Source: Cytophagales bacterium (lineage in GTDB: Bacteria > Bacteroidota > Bacteroidia > Cytophagales > UBA9547). Taken from it: a DNA stretch of 64,000 nucleotides. A model generated the notes under the pieces. It saw nothing but the letters and a program-made list of their open reading frames with translations, ran no database searches and had not been told where the DNA came from. Positions 44,165 through 53,043 of the stretch are shown here, piece by piece (the first letter of the stretch is position 1; each line of letters begins with the position of its first letter). Location of the stretch: contig JAAFIH010000015.1 of assembly GCA_013297755.1 (NCBI GenBank), forward strand, positions 40,942 through 104,941, written 5' to 3'. The translations under genes and the position numbers were made by a program.

Positions 44165-44257
44165 TTCTAAAAACCACTTCATAATTTTAATATCCAAAGG
44201 CTAACACTTTCAAAAATGAAAGTATGAATAGATACAAAGGTAAATTGGTTTTTAGAA
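44165..44257. mobile_element. Single MITE-like element with perfect 12-bp inverted ends
   Basis: TTCTAAAAACCA at the left and TGGTTTTTAGAA at the right, with the inner palindrome ACTTTCAAAAATGAAAGT at 44206-44223. Length, terminal repeats and inner stem are like those of MITE family 1, but the sequence differs. Only copy in the window. Confidence 0.6.
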
Positions 44258-44290
44258 ATTCTTACACGTTTCATTTGAGATTTTCAACTA

Positions 44291-44860
44291 ATGATTGATA
44301 TTTTAAAACAACCCTTACATTGGTCGGTGGCAGGTTTGATAATTGGTTTGACAGTACCCATTTTATTGGTTTTGGGTAATAAAAAGTTTGGAATTTCTAG
44401 TTCTTTGCGACATATATGTGCAATGTGTGTGCCAGCCAATATTGATTTTTTTAAATATGATTGGAAAAAAGAAATTTGGAATATATATTTTGTTTTGGGA
44501 ATTTTAGTAGGTGGATATTTAGCTACATTTTTGCTTAAAAATCCACAAAATATAATGGTAGAAGAAAGTACAAAAGCTGTTTTATTAAATTATGGCCTTA
44601 CCGATTACACACAAATATTACCAACTGAAATATTTAATTTTAGTAATATTTTTACTTTCAAAGGTTTGTTTTTCTTTGTAATAGGTGGTTTTTTGGTAGG
44701 TTTTGGCACTAGATATGCCGATGGTTGCACCAGTGGGCATGCAATCATGGGGCTTTCTAATTTGCAATTACCTTCATTGGTGGCTACTTGTTGTTTTATG
44801 GTTGGTGGATTTTTATCTACCCATGCCATTATTCCACTTTTTTTTGTTTATTTTAAATGA
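44291..44860 (+). CDS. YeeE/YedE family sulfur-transport protein
   Basis: 189 aa with about five transmembrane helices (LHWSVAGLIIGLTVPILLVL near 8-27). The Cys-containing motif GTRYADGCTSGHAIMGL near 140-156 is the family hallmark that in YeeE binds thiosulfate. The next gene begins inside its stop codon (ATGA), so the two are translationally coupled halves of a transporter resembling PmpA/PmpB or split YeeE. Likely function: uptake of thiosulfate or another reduced sulfur species. Confidence 0.88.
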   Translation: MIDILKQPLHWSVAGLIIGLTVPILLVLGNKKFGISSSLRHICAMCVPANIDFFKYDWKKEIWNIYFVLGILVGGYLATFLLKNPQNIMVEESTKAVLLNYGLTDYTQILPTEIFNFSNIFTFKGLFFFVIGGFLVGFGTRYADGCTSGHAIMGLSNLQLPSLVATCCFMVGGFLSTHAIIPLFFVYFK

Positions 44861-45267
44861 AAAATATAAAATATTTGGTAGTAGGTATATTTTTTGGAAT
44901 CGTTTTTGTAAAAGCCGAAATCATAAGTTGGTTTCGCATACAAGAAATGTTTTTGTTACATTCATTTTATATGTATGGTGTTATTGGCACAGCTGTTGTA
45001 GTAGGAATAATATCTGTGGGGTTGATAAAAAAGTACAAAATCAAGTCATTTGAAGGCGAAAACATAACTTTTGAAGCTAAAAAACATACCAAAGGACAAA
45101 TATATGGTGGATTATTATTTGGTGTAGGTTGGGCAATAACAGGGGCCTGCCCTGGTCCATTGTTTGCTCAGATAGGTAGTGGATTTTTGGTAGTTTGTAT
45201 TACTTTTGTTAGTGCCTTGTGTGGTACTTGGGTATATGGATATTTTAGCGAAAAATTACCTAAATAA
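44857..45267 (+). CDS. YeeE/YedE family protein, second half (DUF6691 type)
   Basis: 136 aa with four transmembrane helices. The conserved GWAITGACPGPLFAQIGSGF near 104-123 contains the second essential Cys of the YeeE channel. Starts 4 bp inside the preceding gene. Together they would build one complete pseudo-symmetric YeeE transporter. Confidence 0.88.
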   Translation: MKNIKYLVVGIFFGIVFVKAEIISWFRIQEMFLLHSFYMYGVIGTAVVVGIISVGLIKKYKIKSFEGENITFEAKKHTKGQIYGGLLFGVGWAITGACPGPLFAQIGSGFLVVCITFVSALCGTWVYGYFSEKLPK

Positions 45268-45334
45268 TGTATAATTTTTTATTAAATATTACTATTTTAA
45301 AATGTAAATAATCAAAAAAAATAAATAATAAGCC

Positions 45335-46432
45335 ATGATTGAAATAAACAGCAAAAAACTAGAACGAACATCTAAATTTGTAAACTATAGTGTATCGTCC
45401 ATTTTATGTATTTTCTTAATTTTATTTTCGAGCAAAATCATAGAGGATTTAGATAGCACCACAGACCAACCCATGGTAGAAGACTATGAAAATAAAGCCT
45501 TATTGGATAAAGAAAATGCAAAAATTGAAAAAATATTTTTATCAAAAGAAACTGTGCAATCACAAATACAATTGCTAGAAAAAACACTTGAGGCTGCAAA
45601 GGAAAAAAGTATTTCAGAAAAAAAATCTTTTGATAATTGGGTACAAACTAGAGCCACTTTGGGTGCACCTGACAAAGACAAAGAAGTTACAGAAAAAGTA
45701 TTAAATCTAGACAAATTATACCAAATTGAACAAGAATGGAAAACAAAATTAGCTGAAAAAAAATCATTGTTCGATTCGCTAGAAAAACAAGAAACTCAAT
45801 CTCAAAAAATTATAAACAAAGAAAAAGATGCAGCTATAAATAAGTATAACGAAAATTATAAATATTACGAATTAAAAGTTTTTTTGATAAGACTTTTGTT
45901 TGTGTCCCCAGTATTGATTTTGGGAATATACTTTTTTGTAAAGTTCAGGAAGCATAAATTTTGGCCACTATATTTTGGATTTACTTTATTTTCTTTGTAT
46001 GCGTTTTTCTTTGGTTTAGTACCCTATTTGCCCAGTTATGGTGGATATATAAGGTATGCTACTGGGGTTGTTTTGTCGATTGGTCTGGGCTATTATGCTA
46101 TAAAAACAATCAGGCAATATGTAGAACAAAAGCAAGCTGAACTCAAAATATCAACCCAAGAAAGAGCCAAAAATGTACCTACCGAAGTAGCCGAAAAAGC
46201 ATTAGAAAATCATTTTTGTCCATCTTGTGGCAAAGATTTTTTATTAAAAAAATGGGACAAACCATTGAAAAATTCTGAAACAGAAATATATAAATTTGTT
46301 ACTAATTATTGTAGGCATTGTGGATTGCAATTATTCAAAAATTGTACTGTATGTGATTACAAAAATTTTGCTCACCTGCCCTTTTGCTCTTCGTGTGGAC
46401 ACAAACCAGAAATTGAAACTATAAAATCCTAA
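45335..46432 (+). CDS. Membrane protein with coiled coil and C-terminal zinc ribbons, unknown function
   Basis: 365 aa. One helix at 18-35, then a long Lys/Glu-rich coiled coil (about 50-165, KIEKIFLSKETVQSQIQLLE), three hydrophobic helices at about 183-265, and a C-terminal double zinc ribbon with CPSCGKDF, CRHCGLQLF, CTVCDY and CSSCGHK. No catalytic motif. I do not recognise the family. It may be cotranscribed with the exonuclease gene that starts 4 bp later, but a functional link is not evident. Confidence 0.7.
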   Translation: MIEINSKKLERTSKFVNYSVSSILCIFLILFSSKIIEDLDSTTDQPMVEDYENKALLDKENAKIEKIFLSKETVQSQIQLLEKTLEAAKEKSISEKKSFDNWVQTRATLGAPDKDKEVTEKVLNLDKLYQIEQEWKTKLAEKKSLFDSLEKQETQSQKIINKEKDAAINKYNENYKYYELKVFLIRLLFVSPVLILGIYFFVKFRKHKFWPLYFGFTLFSLYAFFFGLVPYLPSYGGYIRYATGVVLSIGLGYYAIKTIRQYVEQKQAELKISTQERAKNVPTEVAEKALENHFCPSCGKDFLLKKWDKPLKNSETEIYKFVTNYCRHCGLQLFKNCTVCDYKNFAHLPFCSSCGHKPEIETIKS

Positions 46433-46436
46433 ATTT

Positions 46437-47207
46437 GTGATAAAAAAAATAATATCTTACAATGTAAATGGTATTCGTGCTGCTTTGCTCAAAGGGCTTG
46501 ACTCTTGGCTAGATGCCACAAAAGCTGATATATTTTGTTTACAAGAAATAAAAGCTACACCAGACCAATTGGATGTAAGTATTTTTGAGAATTTGGGCTA
46601 TCATTGCTATTGGAATCCTGCCTTAAAAAAAGGGTATAGCGGCACAGCTATTTTTGCGAAACAAAAACCCAAAAATATAGAAATAGGATGTGGAATAGCC
46701 AAATATGATGAAGAAGGCCGTGTAATAAGAGCCGATTTTGACGACTTTAGCGTAATGAATGTGTATATGCCTAGTGGCTCGAGTGGCGATGACAGACAAA
46801 ATTTTAAGTTTGAGTGGATGGATGATTTTATAATTTATGCTCAAAAAATAGCTAAAATTTACCCAAATTTAATAATTGTGGGCGATTATAATATATGTCA
46901 TCAATCTATAGATATACACAACCCCAAAGCCAACGAAAAAACATCTGGTTTCTTACCAGAAGAAAGAGCTTGGATGCAACAATTTTTTGATTCAGGTTTT
47001 GTAGATACTTTTCGTATGTTCAACAAAGAGCCCCATCAATACACTTGGTGGAGCTATAGGGCTGGCGCCAGGGGCAAAAACTTGGGTTGGCGTATAGATT
47101 ATCAATCTTGTACTATAGCTATGAAAGATACATTAGTAAGAGCAGCTATTTTGCCAGAAGCCAAACACTCTGATCATTGCCCTACGCTTTTAGAAATTGA
47201 GATATAA
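46437..47207 (+). CDS. xth: Exodeoxyribonuclease III / AP endonuclease
   Basis: 256 aa with a GTG start. Motifs of the ExoIII (EEP) family in order: ISYNVNGIRAA (metal Asn) at 6-16, FCLQEIKATPDQ with the metal Glu near 34, VMNVYMPSGSSGDDR, VGDYNICH with Asp/Asn near 148-155, TFRMFNKEPHQYTWWSYR, and the terminal catalytic KHSDHCPTLLEI. It nicks DNA at abasic sites in base-excision repair. 4 bp after the zinc-ribbon protein gene. Confidence 0.93.
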   Translation: MIKKIISYNVNGIRAALLKGLDSWLDATKADIFCLQEIKATPDQLDVSIFENLGYHCYWNPALKKGYSGTAIFAKQKPKNIEIGCGIAKYDEEGRVIRADFDDFSVMNVYMPSGSSGDDRQNFKFEWMDDFIIYAQKIAKIYPNLIIVGDYNICHQSIDIHNPKANEKTSGFLPEERAWMQQFFDSGFVDTFRMFNKEPHQYTWWSYRAGARGKNLGWRIDYQSCTIAMKDTLVRAAILPEAKHSDHCPTLLEIEI

Positions 47208-47279
47208 AAAATGATAAGTCAATTAAAATTTACAAATCAATATTGATTCTGTCCAAAAATGTGTGTTAGCATACAAATA

Positions 47280-47585
47280 TTATAATCGTTTCTTTATAAC
47301 ATTGTAAATTAATGAGTGATACAAAATTCCTTCTTTATTTTTGTTGCAAATGGATAGTTCACTAAGGTAAATTTTTTTTAAAATTATTACTTCTAGGTAT
47401 AATGGTATTTTGACTATTCCCATAAAATTATTTTCTTCTGTTGGATTTTTATCGTTTTGCCAACAAATACCCAAACACTCGAATCCTTCATAAATTCCCC
47501 ATAAAAGACTATAATTTTCTATTTTATCATAATATATGACTTCTGTATGAGTCCAATTTGGGGGCAGTATGAGTGAATCAGACAT
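47280..47585 (-). CDS. Hypothetical protein, 101 aa
   Basis: No recognised family. The N-terminus LILPPNWTHTEVIYYDK and several aromatic residues (SLLWGIYEGFECLGICW) suggest a small globular domain; no signal peptide or membrane helix. It stands alone, divergent from the XRE regulator, with no clear operon partner. Confidence 0.5.
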   Translation of the reverse strand: MSDSLILPPNWTHTEVIYYDKIENYSLLWGIYEGFECLGICWQNDKNPTEENNFMGIVKIPLYLEVIILKKIYLSELSICNKNKEGILYHSLIYNVIKKRL

Positions 47586-47813
47586 ATAAATAAGATGATT
47601 TAATGAATAGTTTTAAACTTATGAATGAATACAAACTTATTAGGTTTATATTAATAAAAATTTTAGTTCAAAAGTACCATTATCTACCTAAATTACTTAC
47701 AACTTATAAGTAGTAACTTACAAGTGATTTATTGTAAAATACAAAAATAAGAACTTAAAAATTTTAAAAAATAAAATTTGATTTTAAATTTACCTTAAAA
47801 AACTCTATACACA

Positions 47814-48170
47814 ATGAAAATAGGAGCAAAAATTCGTAAAATAAGAGAACTCAAAGATTTGAGCCAAGAATTTATGGCCGAAAATTTAGGTATTTCGCAG
47901 CAAATGTATTCATGTTTAGAAAAAGATGATAGTATTCCATTTTCGAGATTACAACAAATAGCCAAAATACTAGAAGTTGATGTAGAATCTATCATTGGTT
48001 TTGATAAAAACTATTTTTACAACTTTGGCAGCAACAATGTAAACATGGGCACGGCCAACTACTCTATTCCAGAAAAAGTAATAAACTTATATGAAGAAAA
48101 CATAGCACTTCTAAAACAAAAAATTGTTTGGTTAGAAGAAGAGTTGGCCAAAAGTAAGAATCAAATGTAG
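47814..48170 (+). CDS. XRE-family helix-turn-helix regulator with coiled-coil tail
   Basis: 118 aa. Residues 4-60 are a Cro/C1-type HTH (IRKIRELKDLSQEFMAENL, then ISQQMYSCLEK as recognition helix). Residues 85-115 (VINLYEENIALLKQKIVWLE) form a likely dimerising coiled coil. Small stand-alone regulators of this form are common in Bacteroidota. Convergent with aroK (5 bp gap); no obvious target operator was found nearby. Confidence 0.85.
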   Translation: MKIGAKIRKIRELKDLSQEFMAENLGISQQMYSCLEKDDSIPFSRLQQIAKILEVDVESIIGFDKNYFYNFGSNNVNMGTANYSIPEKVINLYEENIALLKQKIVWLEEELAKSKNQM

Positions 48171-48175
48171 TACAA

Positions 48176-48688
48176 CTAATCCATTTGGTCTAAAATCATC
48201 AATATTTGGTCTACAGAGATGGTGTTTCCGTGCATAGTCAATTTGGCTTCGTTGTAGTATTGTATGCGTTCGGCCCTGAGTTTTTCTATAAATTCGTGTA
48301 ATTGTTCTTTGGTTTTGTCCTGCAACATGGGTCTGTTGGCACGATTTGGTGTGTTCCACAATCGATTGCAAATTTCGGGAATGGTTACATCCAAAAAAAT
48401 AGTAATCCCAGAAATGTTCATCAAAGTCATGTTGTCATGATAACAGGGAGCTCCACCGCCTGTGGCAATGACAATGTCTGTTTCGTTGGATAATTCTTTG
48501 AGGGCTTTGTTTTCAAGTAATCTGAAGTGAGATTCGCCTTTTTCTGCAAAAATTTCAGCTATTGACATTTGCTCTTTCAATATAATGTAGTCATCAAGAT
48601 CTACAAATTTGGTTTTCAACTGCAGAGCTAGTTGTTTTCCAATGGTGCTTTTGCCGCAACCAGTAAGTCCTGTAAGATAAATACGCAT
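48176..48688 (-). CDS. aroK: Shikimate kinase
   Basis: 170 aa, usual size. Walker A GLTGCGKSTIGKQLA at 7-21, shikimate-binding DLDDYI near 32 and FRLLENKALKEL near 56, and ATGGGAPC near 75-82. It phosphorylates shikimate with ATP in the chorismate pathway. A minus-strand TACATTTG lies at 48739-48746, 50 bp before the ATG. Confidence 0.93.
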   Translation of the reverse strand: MRIYLTGLTGCGKSTIGKQLALQLKTKFVDLDDYIILKEQMSIAEIFAEKGESHFRLLENKALKELSNETDIVIATGGGAPCYHDNMTLMNISGITIFLDVTIPEICNRLWNTPNRANRPMLQDKTKEQLHEFIEKLRAERIQYYNEAKLTMHGNTISVDQILMILDQMD

Positions 48689-48738
48689 GTTGAGCTTGTG
48701 TGATGTAATGTTTAAAAATAAATATTCGTTTTAAATCA

Positions 48739-48746
48739 CAAATGTA
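48739..48746 (-). promoter_or_regulatory. aroK: -7 element for aroK
   Basis: Minus-strand TACATTTG, TAnnTTTG match upstream of aroK. Confidence 0.4.
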
Positions 48747-48940
48747 GGAATGAAAATTTTATTTCATAGCTATATCCTTTGTTTTTTTAGATTTTTAGAT
48801 GCAAATTATAAATGTTTAATTTTATTGTAGCTTAATTTTCTTTTTAATTCATTTTTTGATAGATAATTTTACTTTTATATTTACGTTCATTAACATCAAA
48901 AAAACTATATTTGTTAACTGATTTTTATGAAATCCTATAT

Positions 48941-49032
48941 CAATGTTGTTTACTAAAGAATCAGATTATCTTTCTACATCTAGAGAAAGACTAAGAGATA
49001 GGTAATAAAAAATGCTTATGTAAACGATATTG
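48941..49032. mobile_element. MITE family 1, copy c
   Basis: CAATGTTGTTTAC ... GTAAACGATATTG, 92 bp, with CTTTCT/AGAAAG inner stem and GGTAATAAAAAATG. Flanks AATCCTATAT and AATCATTTGT agree at 7 of 10 positions. The rest of 48689-49060 is AT-rich and holds the aroK promoter; nothing else is seen. Confidence 0.82.
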
Positions 49033-49060
49033 AATCATTTGTTGTAAAAAAAAAATATTA

Positions 49061-50695
49061 ATGAAATTTTTGATTTTGAGTTTAATTTTTTTCCTATCAT
49101 ATATCTATGCACAAGATACGTATTTGATATATTTTAAAGACAAAAAGAATATAGATTATTTCTATAAAAACCCAGAAACTTACCTCAGCACAAAGTCTAT
49201 TGAAAGACGCAAAAAACAAAAAATAGATATTCAATACACTGATTTGCCTGTTTATCAATTATATTTAGATACTTTACAGCAAAAGGGTGCTACAATTTGG
49301 TATACCTCAAAGTGGTTTAATGCTGCTTATATCAAATGTGATTCTACTATCGTAAAAAGTAATATTGCAGGATTAAAATTTATAAGTAAAATTAAAAAAA
49401 TATTATCAGAATCAACTAATACTGGGCGTGTAGAAAAAAATAAAAAAATAAAAGAAGTTGATAAAATAACTGTTTCTACCGACCAATATGGCACTTCTTT
49501 TGAGCAACTTTCAAGTATTTGTGTAGATGCCATGCACACCAAAAATTTTTGGGGACAAGGCATGACTATTGCCATTACAGATGGTGGTTTTACAAATGCT
49601 AATTCAATCATTTTTACAGATAGTTTGTTTAGCAATAATCAAATAAAAGGCACATTCGATTTTGTAAGAAATAGTAGTTTTGTGTACGATTATTCTAGTC
49701 ATGGTACAAATGTACTTTCACTCTTAGCTGCCAATGTGCCAGGGCGTATGATAGGTGTAGCTCCCAAAGCCAATTATTTGCTATACAGAACCGAAAATGG
49801 CAGTAGTGAACATATAGTAGAGGAAGCCAATTGGTTGATAGCAGCCGAAAAAGCCGATAGTGTAGGGGCCGACATCATCAATGTATCATTAGGATATAAC
49901 ACTTTTGACAATTCAGCAGATAACCATACCTACAAAGATATGGATGGAAATACCACAATTATTACCAAAGCGGCAGATCTGGCAGCTGCCAAAGGTATGT
50001 TGGTAGTGGTAAGTATGGGCAACTCGGGCAATAGTTCTTGGAAATATCTTACGGCTCCTGCAGATGCAGATTCTGTACTTACAGTTGGTGCAGTTAGTTC
50101 TGCAGGTGTTGTGGCTGGGTTTAGTGGATATGGCCCTACATCAAGTGGCAAAATAAAGCCAAATGTAGCTGCACAGGGTGTTCAAAATGTGATTTCTGAT
50201 ATAGATAATACCCTCAAAAGCGGCAATGGAACATCCTATGCAGCTCCTTTGATTGCTGGTTTGGCGGCTGGTGTGTGGCAAGCCAACCCTAACCTTAACA
50301 ACATGGAAGTAATACAAGTGATACAAAAATCGGGAAATAATGCAGATAATCCAAACAATAGGGTGGGTTATGGGGTGCCTTGTTTTGAAAAAGTACAAAA
50401 AATAATTGAAGGCTCATCTGTGGTGGTATCGGCTTTTTCAGAAAGATTATATATATATCCAAATCCCATTTTTGATACAGAAATTAAAATAAATATACCC
50501 ACACAAGAAATAGGCCAAACACTAGATTTTGAACTTTATAATACGCAAGGAAAATTAGTTTTTAATACCATTATTACCAATGCTCAAAAAACCAATACAA
50601 TTAGTTTGATAAAAGATGGCCTGGAAAAAGGATTTTATTTGGCCAAAATAAAAGTAGGATTTTATATTAAAATTTTAAAAATTACTAAAATTTAA
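49061..50695 (+). CDS. Secreted subtilisin-like serine protease (S8) with T9SS sorting domain
   Basis: 544 aa. Signal peptide 1-17 ending IYAQ, a propeptide to about 130 (SIERRKKQKIDIQYTD is typical of Bacteroidota S8 proenzymes), then the catalytic domain: Asp in MTIAITDGGFTN near 168, His in SSHGTNVLSLLA near 212, oxyanion Asn in VVVSMGNSGNSSW near 315, Ser in GNGTSYAAPLIAGLAA near 389. The last 80 residues (LYIYPNPIFDTEIK ... GFYLAKIKVG) form a T9SS type A sorting domain. It should be secreted or displayed at the cell surface to digest proteins. Confidence 0.93.
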   Translation: MKFLILSLIFFLSYIYAQDTYLIYFKDKKNIDYFYKNPETYLSTKSIERRKKQKIDIQYTDLPVYQLYLDTLQQKGATIWYTSKWFNAAYIKCDSTIVKSNIAGLKFISKIKKILSESTNTGRVEKNKKIKEVDKITVSTDQYGTSFEQLSSICVDAMHTKNFWGQGMTIAITDGGFTNANSIIFTDSLFSNNQIKGTFDFVRNSSFVYDYSSHGTNVLSLLAANVPGRMIGVAPKANYLLYRTENGSSEHIVEEANWLIAAEKADSVGADIINVSLGYNTFDNSADNHTYKDMDGNTTIITKAADLAAAKGMLVVVSMGNSGNSSWKYLTAPADADSVLTVGAVSSAGVVAGFSGYGPTSSGKIKPNVAAQGVQNVISDIDNTLKSGNGTSYAAPLIAGLAAGVWQANPNLNNMEVIQVIQKSGNNADNPNNRVGYGVPCFEKVQKIIEGSSVVVSAFSERLYIYPNPIFDTEIKINIPTQEIGQTLDFELYNTQGKLVFNTIITNAQKTNTISLIKDGLEKGFYLAKIKVGFYIKILKITKI

Positions 50696-50744
50696 TTATA
50701 AATAATATTACTTTTTATGCTGTATTTTTTTTTATAAAATCTAT

Positions 50745-50918
50745 CTAAGATTCAGATTTATCAGCACAACAATCGTTTTCGTGGACAGATTTTATCCAAT
50801 CTTCGTTTGATATTGTAGGTTCGACCTCTGTTTTGGTACACCATTCACAGTTGTCTAAAGTGTCAGCATTAAAGCCTGTACCATTACATTTGGGGCATAT
50901 ATAACCGCAAGTTGCCAT
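50745..50918 (-). CDS. Small zinc-finger-like protein
   Basis: 57 aa from ATG 50918. A CxxC-x12-CxxC arrangement (CGYICPKCNGTGFN ... DNCEWC) resembles DnaJ-type or HypA-like zinc knuckles. C-terminus is acidic (HENDCCADKSES). No operon partner. Function unknown. Confidence 0.5.
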   Translation of the reverse strand: MATCGYICPKCNGTGFNADTLDNCEWCTKTEVEPTISNEDWIKSVHENDCCADKSES

Positions 50919-51143
50919 AATTTTTTTTTCAAAAATGAATGTATTATTATTCGAGGGCAAGCACATTTAAAAAAAACACTCATAAACTCCAATCCCAACC
51001 TTATCTCCAAGTTGAAAGGGATTAGTTTATGCAATTTTTGGGCCAATAGTACTATAAAATAACATATTTTCTTTTAAATGCGTTTGCCATATTGCTATTC
51101 TTAAATTCTAAGTAAATATAAATTTTATAAATTAATTACAAAG

Positions 51144-51233
51144 CAATGTCGTTTACATAAGCTTTTTTATTGCCTCTATCTTAGTCTTTCTCCAAAGGAG
51201 AAAGATACTCAGATTCTTAAGTAAACGACATTG
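51144..51233. mobile_element. MITE family 1, copy d (inverted orientation)
   Basis: CAATGTCGTTTAC ... GTAAACGACATTG with perfect 13-bp ends and inner stem CTTTCTCC/GGAGAAAG. Both sides are flanked by the identical decamer AATTACAAAG, a clear target-site duplication. It is the best preserved copy. The remaining parts of 50967-51446 are AT-rich and hold only the Fic promoter motif. Confidence 0.92.
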
Positions 51234-51418
51234 AATTACAAAGTTAAATTACAATTTACCTTTGATAAAATAAAAAAAGGCATAATCAAAAAATATTTTT
51301 GTAAATATTGAATAAGCCCTATGTAAATTAATAAAACAAAATTACAATTATTTTAAAGATTTATTTAAAAATGGTAAAAATATAAAAAGGATAATTTTAA
51401 TATCGGATAAAAATAAAT

Positions 51419-51426
51419 ATATTTGT
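51419..51426 (+). promoter_or_regulatory. -7 element for the Fic gene
   Basis: TATATTTG, 20 bp before ATG 51447. Confidence 0.45.
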
Positions 51427-51446
51427 AACGATATTAAGAAAACGGA

Positions 51447-52409
51447 ATGGAGTGGACAAAATTAACATTCAACATAGAAGAATACCAAAAACAACTGCAA
51501 AGGTTAGATGACAAAAAACAAAAGTTAGATTCTTACAGGCCATTATCAAGTTATATTTTATCATCTATCAAAAATAACTTGAATTTGGAGTGGATTCATA
51601 GTTCTAATGGCATAGAGGGCAATACACTTACCTTGCAAGAGACTCGTTTGGTGCTAGAAGAAGGGATTACTATCAGTGGCAAATCTTTGAGAGAGCATTT
51701 TGAAGCTGTCAATCATCAAGAAGCTATAGATTATATTGAAAAATTAGTGAACCCTATATATGAGCTCACCAAAAACGATATTTTGGAAGTAAATAGATTG
51801 GTGTTATCAAAAATAGAAAAAGAATTTTGTGGCCGTTTTAGAACTGGTGGAGTTAGAATCAATGGTGCTAATTTTGTGCCGCCAAATGCTTTAAAGGTGT
51901 ATGATTTGATGTCTGAGTTGATAAACTGGACCAATGGAGAAGCCCAAGAATGGCATCCTTTGTTGATGGCTACCATTTTTCATCATCGTTTTGTTTGGAT
52001 TCATCCATTTTTTGATGGCAATGGTAGAACTGTGCGATTGATTTTTAATTTAATGCTCATGAAAAAAGGATTTCCGCCAGCAATAATTCTCAAAACAGAC
52101 CGAAAAAAATACTATGATGCCCTAAACAAAGCCAATAAGGGGGATTATAAAAAGTTGTTTTTACTTACTATTCAGGCCATGGAACGCTCTTTAGATATTT
52201 ATTTGAATAGCTTAGAAGATAAATACGATGACTATCAGCCCATAGCAACTATTGTAGCAGAACCAATGGCAGCTTACGGGCAAGAATATGTGAGTTTATT
52301 GGCAAGAAAAGGCAAAATCGATGCTTACAAAGAAGGCAAAAATTGGTTTACAACCCAAAATGCTATACAAGAATACATACAAAGTAGAGAACGAAAACGT
52401 AAGATTTAA
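51447..52409 (+). CDS. Fic family protein (adenylyltransferase, self-inhibited class)
   Basis: 320 aa. The Fic motif HPFFDGNGRTVR near 190-201 is complete. The N-terminal inhibitory helix motif SSNGIEGN near 50-57 ([S/T]xxxE[G/N]) marks a class II Fic protein whose activity is blocked until the Glu moves. A Fic/DOC N-terminal helix bundle precedes it and a C-terminal segment (SLLARKGKIDAYKEGKNWF) looks like a winged-helix or DNA-binding tail. Such proteins AMPylate targets and often act as toxins or stress regulators. It opens an accessory stretch bracketed by MITEs. Confidence 0.9.
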   Translation: MEWTKLTFNIEEYQKQLQRLDDKKQKLDSYRPLSSYILSSIKNNLNLEWIHSSNGIEGNTLTLQETRLVLEEGITISGKSLREHFEAVNHQEAIDYIEKLVNPIYELTKNDILEVNRLVLSKIEKEFCGRFRTGGVRINGANFVPPNALKVYDLMSELINWTNGEAQEWHPLLMATIFHHRFVWIHPFFDGNGRTVRLIFNLMLMKKGFPPAIILKTDRKKYYDALNKANKGDYKKLFLLTIQAMERSLDIYLNSLEDKYDDYQPIATIVAEPMAAYGQEYVSLLARKGKIDAYKEGKNWFTTQNAIQEYIQSRERKRKI

Positions 52410-52517
52410 TCATTTAGTATATTCTATATTTTCATTAGAATTGATTATACAATTTTAGTAATATTTTTATATAAAGTTATCTAATATATACTTGAGAAAA
52501 ATAATAAAATCAAAATT

Positions 52518-52609
52518 CAATGTTGTTGTCTTAGGAATTTTTTTATCGCCTCTATCTTAGTTTTTCTCTAAAGGAGATATATATTCTGATTATTGAGTAA
52601 ACGACACTG
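52518..52609. mobile_element. MITE family 1, copy e
   Basis: CAATGTTGTTGTC ... GTAAACGACACTG, 92 bp, same orientation as copy d. Flanks AATCAAAATT and AATTATAATT match at 8 of 10 positions. Between the Fic gene and the antitoxin gene; the rest of 52410-52743 is AT-rich plus a promoter motif. Confidence 0.85.
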
Positions 52610-52722
52610 AATTATAATTTTAAAAAATTTAGTTTGTATTTGAATGTAGGATTTTAGAAGCTCTGAAATAGCTTTTCTCTTAAAAAAATTTATAAATATT
52701 AATTTAAACATTATTAATTTTT

Positions 52723-52730
52723 TATATTTG
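52723..52730 (+). promoter_or_regulatory. -7 element for the toxin-antitoxin pair
   Basis: TATATTTG ending 13 bp before ATG 52744. Confidence 0.45.
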
Positions 52731-52743
52731 TATTTAATAGTAA

Positions 52744-53043
52744 ATGAAAATGAATACATATACATTAACCCTCGACAACAGCCCAAAAGCAAAACTTTTT
52801 ATTGAATTATTGAAAGATATGACATTTGTGAAAGCAGTAGAGCCTTTTATAAAAGCTAAATCAAAATCAAAAAAAGAAAAAATAGATTTTGATACTATTG
52901 ACACAACTGAATTGTTGATGAAAGACAAACAGTTGATGAAAACTATTGATGATTATAAGAAAAATGGTAGAAATGGAAATTGGGTAAGTTTTACCCCTGA
53001 AGAATTAGATGCTTACAATCAGAAATTACTTGGAAATATATAA
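52744..53043 (+). CDS. Antitoxin of a YoeB-type system
   Basis: 99 aa (or 97 from the second ATG). N-terminal MNTYTLTLDNSPKAKLFIELLKD resembles the short strand-helix start of Bacteroidota RelB/DUF2683-like antitoxins; the C-terminus (WVSFTPEELDAYNQKLLGNI) is amphipathic and fits a toxin-binding tail. The stop overlaps the start of the YoeB gene (TAATG), the classic antitoxin-first arrangement, so it should neutralise that toxin and repress the promoter. Confidence 0.78.
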   Translation: MKMNTYTLTLDNSPKAKLFIELLKDMTFVKAVEPFIKAKSKSKKEKIDFDTIDTTELLMKDKQLMKTIDDYKKNGRNGNWVSFTPEELDAYNQKLLGNI

